From NCBI GenBank assembly GCA_019695185.1, contig JAIBAN010000003.1, positions 97,501 through 161,500 of the forward strand: a stretch of 64,000 bases of DNA, read 5' to 3'. The notes below the pieces were generated by a model. It saw only the letters and a list, made by a program, of their open reading frames with translations. It made no database searches and was not told where the DNA came from. The stretch's first letter is position 1. The number at the start of each line of letters is the position of its first letter. The translations under genes and the position numbers were made by a program. Shown here in pieces: positions 61,834-64,000 of the stretch. The DNA is from Blastocatellia bacterium. GTDB lineage: Bacteria; Acidobacteriota; Blastocatellia; Chloracidobacteriales; Chloracidobacteriaceae.

Positions 61834-62511
61834 ATGAGCTCACACATTAAAATTGCACCGTCCATCCTCTCAGCCGATTTTGCGCGACTGGGAGAACAGG
61901 TTCGGGCGGTCGAAGCCGCCGGAGCCGGAATTCTTCACTGTGACGTGATGGACGGCCATTACGTGCCCAATATCACCATTGGGCCGCTCATCATCGAGGC
62001 CCTCAAACGGGTGGTCACGTCCATTCCGATTGACACACACCTCATGATTTCGGACGCTGACCGGTATATCGAAGCCTTTGCCAAGGCTGGCGCAGACATG
62101 ATTTCGGTCCATGTCGAGGCAGTGACGCATCTGCATCGGACACTGGAAGCCATCCGCAAACTTGGGGCACGGCCAGGAATTGCCATCAATCCGGGAACTT
62201 CATTGATGCTGCTTGAAGAAGTTTTGCCCTATGCGGATTTTATCCTGGTGATGACGGTCAATCCCGGTTTCGGCGGACAAAAATTTATTCCCACCATGCT
62301 CGATAAAATTGCCCGCCTGCGGCGCATGATTGAGGAACGTGGGCTGGATGTCAGGATTGAAGTGGACGGCGGCATTGGCCGCAGTAATATTCGCACCCTG
62401 GTTGAGCACGGCGCAGAATGGATTGTGGCAGGTTCAGCAGTGTTCGGCCCCTCTGACCCCGGCGCGGCAGTGCAGGAATTGCAGGCGCTGGCGGAGGGAA
62501 AAAATCAGTAG
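61834..62511 (+). CDS. rpe: Ribulose-phosphate 3-epimerase
   Basis: The 225-residue TIM-barrel enzyme interconverts ribulose 5-phosphate and xylulose 5-phosphate. Motifs are IAPSILSADFARLGEQ, LHCDVMDGHYVPNITIGP, IDTHLMISD, VMTVNPGFGGQKFI, and EVDGGIGRSNI. The metal-binding His and Asp pairs are present. Start and length are standard. The tail is followed by bamD after 58 bp. Confidence 0.96.
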   Translation: MSSHIKIAPSILSADFARLGEQVRAVEAAGAGILHCDVMDGHYVPNITIGPLIIEALKRVVTSIPIDTHLMISDADRYIEAFAKAGADMISVHVEAVTHLHRTLEAIRKLGARPGIAINPGTSLMLLEEVLPYADFILVMTVNPGFGGQKFIPTMLDKIARLRRMIEERGLDVRIEVDGGIGRSNIRTLVEHGAEWIVAGSAVFGPSDPGAAVQELQALAEGKNQ

Positions 62512-62569
62512 GCAGTGCGCCCGTCCCCAGCTCTTGCGGGACTGCTCTCTGCTCAAAAAGGAAGTTTTT

Positions 62570-63724
62570 ATGAAGTTCAAACGCATTTTTGTCGCACTCT
62601 GTCTCGGAATTCTGGCGCTGCAGGCAATTGGCTGCGGCGACAAAGCCGCCAAAAAAGTCGCCTCCGAAGCGCCCCGTGACGGGCGCGACCGCGAACTGTA
62701 CGCCGACGCCCTGCGTTCCCTGCAACGGCACCGGTATGAAGAAGGCCGGCTGCTGCTGAACACACTGATTAGTGCTTACGACGGCAGCAGACTGCTCCCC
62801 ATTGCCAAACTTCTGATTGCCGATTCGTTTTTCCGCGAAGGCGGCACCTCCAACCTGAATCAGGCCGAAGTCGAATATCGTGAATGGCTGCAATTTTTTC
62901 CCAACCATCCACTGGCAGATGACGTGCTCATTAAAATTGCCGACATTCATATCAAACAGATTGGCCCCTCAAACCAGGATTGGACGCAGGCCCGCTCCGC
63001 CGACCGTGAACTGACCGACTTGGTGAAGCGGTTTCCAGGCACCCGCGATAACCCGGAAGTACAACAACGAATTACCTTTGTGCGCGAACAACTGGGGTCT
63101 CACGAACTTAACATCATGCGGTTTTACTTCAAAAACCGGAAAGCCTGGAACGGTGTCATTCAACGCGGGCTTTCGATTGTGAAAAAATATCCGGATTTCT
63201 CACACCTGGATGAAACGCTTTACCTGCTTGGGCTGGCTTACATGGAAAAAGAAGACACCCCCGAAGCCGGCAAATATCTGGCCCGTCTGGTGCGTGAATT
63301 CCCCAACAGTGAATATCGAGACAAAGCGGCGGAAATCCTGGAACGCTTTGGCGTGGCGGTGCCGGAACCGGACGCCAACGCCAAGGAACGACTGGTGGCC
63401 CGCCAGGGTGCCATCAAAGCCTTGATGACGGAGGTTTTTGGTCCCGTCAAACGGGTATCCAGCGAAGGCATCATTTTGAACAAAGGCGATGAAATCAACC
63501 CCGAAGTTGCCGCCCAGTTCAACATTCAGGATTTCAATCTGGTGACACCCGAAGCCACCCTCACCAACCAGCAGGGTGTCAAATCGTTGAGCCAGAAAGA
63601 AGCCCCGAAAGTGGCCGATGCGACAGCCACTGACAAACCTGCTCAAAAAACAGAAAACACCCCCACAGTGAAAACTTCCGACAAAGACAAAAAGAAAAAA
63701 GCAAAAGTTTTTGGGCGCGGATAA
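62570..63724 (+). CDS. bamD: BamD-like outer-membrane assembly lipoprotein
   Basis: A lipoprotein signal peptide ends in the lipobox LQAIGC (Cys at about residue 22). TPR-type repeats typical of BamD follow (LYADALRSLQRHRYEEGRLLL, EVEYREWLQFFPNHPLADD, LARLVREFPNSEYRDKAAEIL). BamD anchors the BAM complex that inserts beta-barrel proteins. At 384 residues it is longer than the usual about 250. The extra C-terminal part ends in a Lys-rich tail (KKKKAKVFGRG). The chosen ATG has AAAAAGGAAG upstream. A long upstream extension of the frame runs through rpe and is rejected. Confidence 0.85.
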   Translation: MKFKRIFVALCLGILALQAIGCGDKAAKKVASEAPRDGRDRELYADALRSLQRHRYEEGRLLLNTLISAYDGSRLLPIAKLLIADSFFREGGTSNLNQAEVEYREWLQFFPNHPLADDVLIKIADIHIKQIGPSNQDWTQARSADRELTDLVKRFPGTRDNPEVQQRITFVREQLGSHELNIMRFYFKNRKAWNGVIQRGLSIVKKYPDFSHLDETLYLLGLAYMEKEDTPEAGKYLARLVREFPNSEYRDKAAEILERFGVAVPEPDANAKERLVARQGAIKALMTEVFGPVKRVSSEGIILNKGDEINPEVAAQFNIQDFNLVTPEATLTNQQGVKSLSQKEAPKVADATATDKPAQKTENTPTVKTSDKDKKKKAKVFGRG

Positions 63725-63753
63725 CCGAAAAGCCCCAATCAAATCCCTTTTCG

Positions 63754-63790
63754 GGCGTGAAATCATCTTGCACATGGTTTCACGCCTTTT
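63754..63790 (+). terminator. Rho-independent terminator after bamD
   Basis: GGCGTGAAA (63754-63762) pairs with TTTCACGCC (63778-63786) over a 15-nt loop, followed by TTTT. Confidence 0.85.
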
Positions 63791-63833
63791 GGTTTTCAAC
63801 CGTCAAAAACAGTGAGAAGAAAGGGAACTGATT

Positions 63834-64000
63834 ATGCAATGGCTCGGTCTGTTGGAGATGACGCTCTGTTTGGGATGGCTGCCAATGTTTTCCGTTGCTG
63901 GTGAGGGCAAGCCGGCTGGGGTTCAAGCCTTACACTTCAGGCAGGACCAAAAACTGTTTGAAAAAGCGGTGGCACAGCTTTCCCATCATCAATATGAGAA
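63834..64000 (+). CDS. Secreted protein, N-terminal part (cut by window edge)
   Basis: An ATG with AAGGGA upstream opens MQWLGLLEMTLCLGWLPMFSVAG, a clear signal peptide. It continues through FRQDQKLFEKAVAQLSHHQYE, which looks like the first helix of a TPR. The frame is open to the right edge. The product is probably another exported TPR protein, but too little is visible to name it. Confidence 0.65.
   Translation, partial: MQWLGLLEMTLCLGWLPMFSVAGEGKPAGVQALHFRQDQKLFEKAVAQLSHHQYE

Noticed and set aside
62330-62569. Upstream extension of bamD
   Set aside because: It overlaps rpe in another frame. The ATG with a good ribosome-binding site and lipoprotein signal is at 62570.

Overview
The window reads as chromosomal DNA of a free-living Gram-negative bacterium. 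An outer envelope is implied by a BamD-like lipoprotein, an MsbA-like flippase, periplasmic L,D-transpeptidase/carboxypeptidase genes and many signal-peptide proteins. The mix of TPR proteins, a secreted S9 prolyl peptidase, a serine beta-lactamase-like hydrolase, PilT, an orphan sigma-54 activator and REC-Ser/Thr kinase signalling suggests Acidobacteriota or a similar phylum. That placement is inference; no marker in the window proves it. I see no prophage, transposase, CRISPR array or rRNA. The only mobile element is an intein in dnaB.

Layout. 1-7.5 kb: pta (cut by the window edge), hisS, a gamma-carbonic-anhydrase-like protein, an orphan sigma-54 response regulator, a DUF6624-type TPR protein, an unknown protein and an APC-type amino-acid permease. 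7.6-12.6 kb: a 6S RNA gene with a matching promoter, then ymdB, coaX, a secreted beta-lactamase-family hydrolase and purM. 12.7-29.6 kb: a polytopic membrane/TPR protein, a 2531-residue secreted TPR protein, a DUF7309/DUF6930-like protein, prolyl oligopeptidase, bacteriohemerythrin, and a TPR/DUF6794/SDR cluster. 29.7-32.2 kb (minus): rpsR, a TPR protein and a CobW-type metallochaperone. 32.5-39.1 kb: a signalling cluster of CHASE3-PAS histidine kinase, single-domain receiver, hybrid kinase and receiver-Ser/Thr kinase fusion, with overlapping or closely spaced genes. 39.2-47.2 kb: housekeeping genes ispE, tRNA-Gln, prs, rplY, pth, rpsF, rplI and dnaB (split by a 297-residue intein). 47.2-54.9 kb: a GNAT protein, an L,D-transpeptidase, an M15 carboxypeptidase, polA, pfkA, tsaB and rimI. 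54.9-64 kb: a Rieske protein, pilT with a duplicated N-domain, yicC-gmk-rpoZ, an ABC exporter, a PASTA protein, rpe, bamD and the start of another secreted protein.

The most unusual feature lies between the genes. Many gaps carry short tandem arrays with 7-bp units (GAACCCT, CTCAGTC, AATTCTC, GAAGGAT), a 9-bp unit (GACTCCCAA) or a 26-bp palindromic unit. In most gaps the array is paired with an inverted copy across a short core, so the transcript could form one long hairpin. Several families in one 64-kb window share this arm-core-inverted-arm design. A composite version of about 150-190 bp occurs three times with the same core. Some array units are read as the last codons and stops of neighbouring genes, and they create false N-terminal extensions in naive ORF calls.

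Other points of interest are overlapping divergent pfkA/tsaB promoters sharing a palindromic -10, a decayed homing-endonuclease region in the DnaB intein, rpsR moved away from rpsF-rplI, PolA with an altered proofreading motif, and PilT with a second degenerate N-domain joined by a proline-rich linker.
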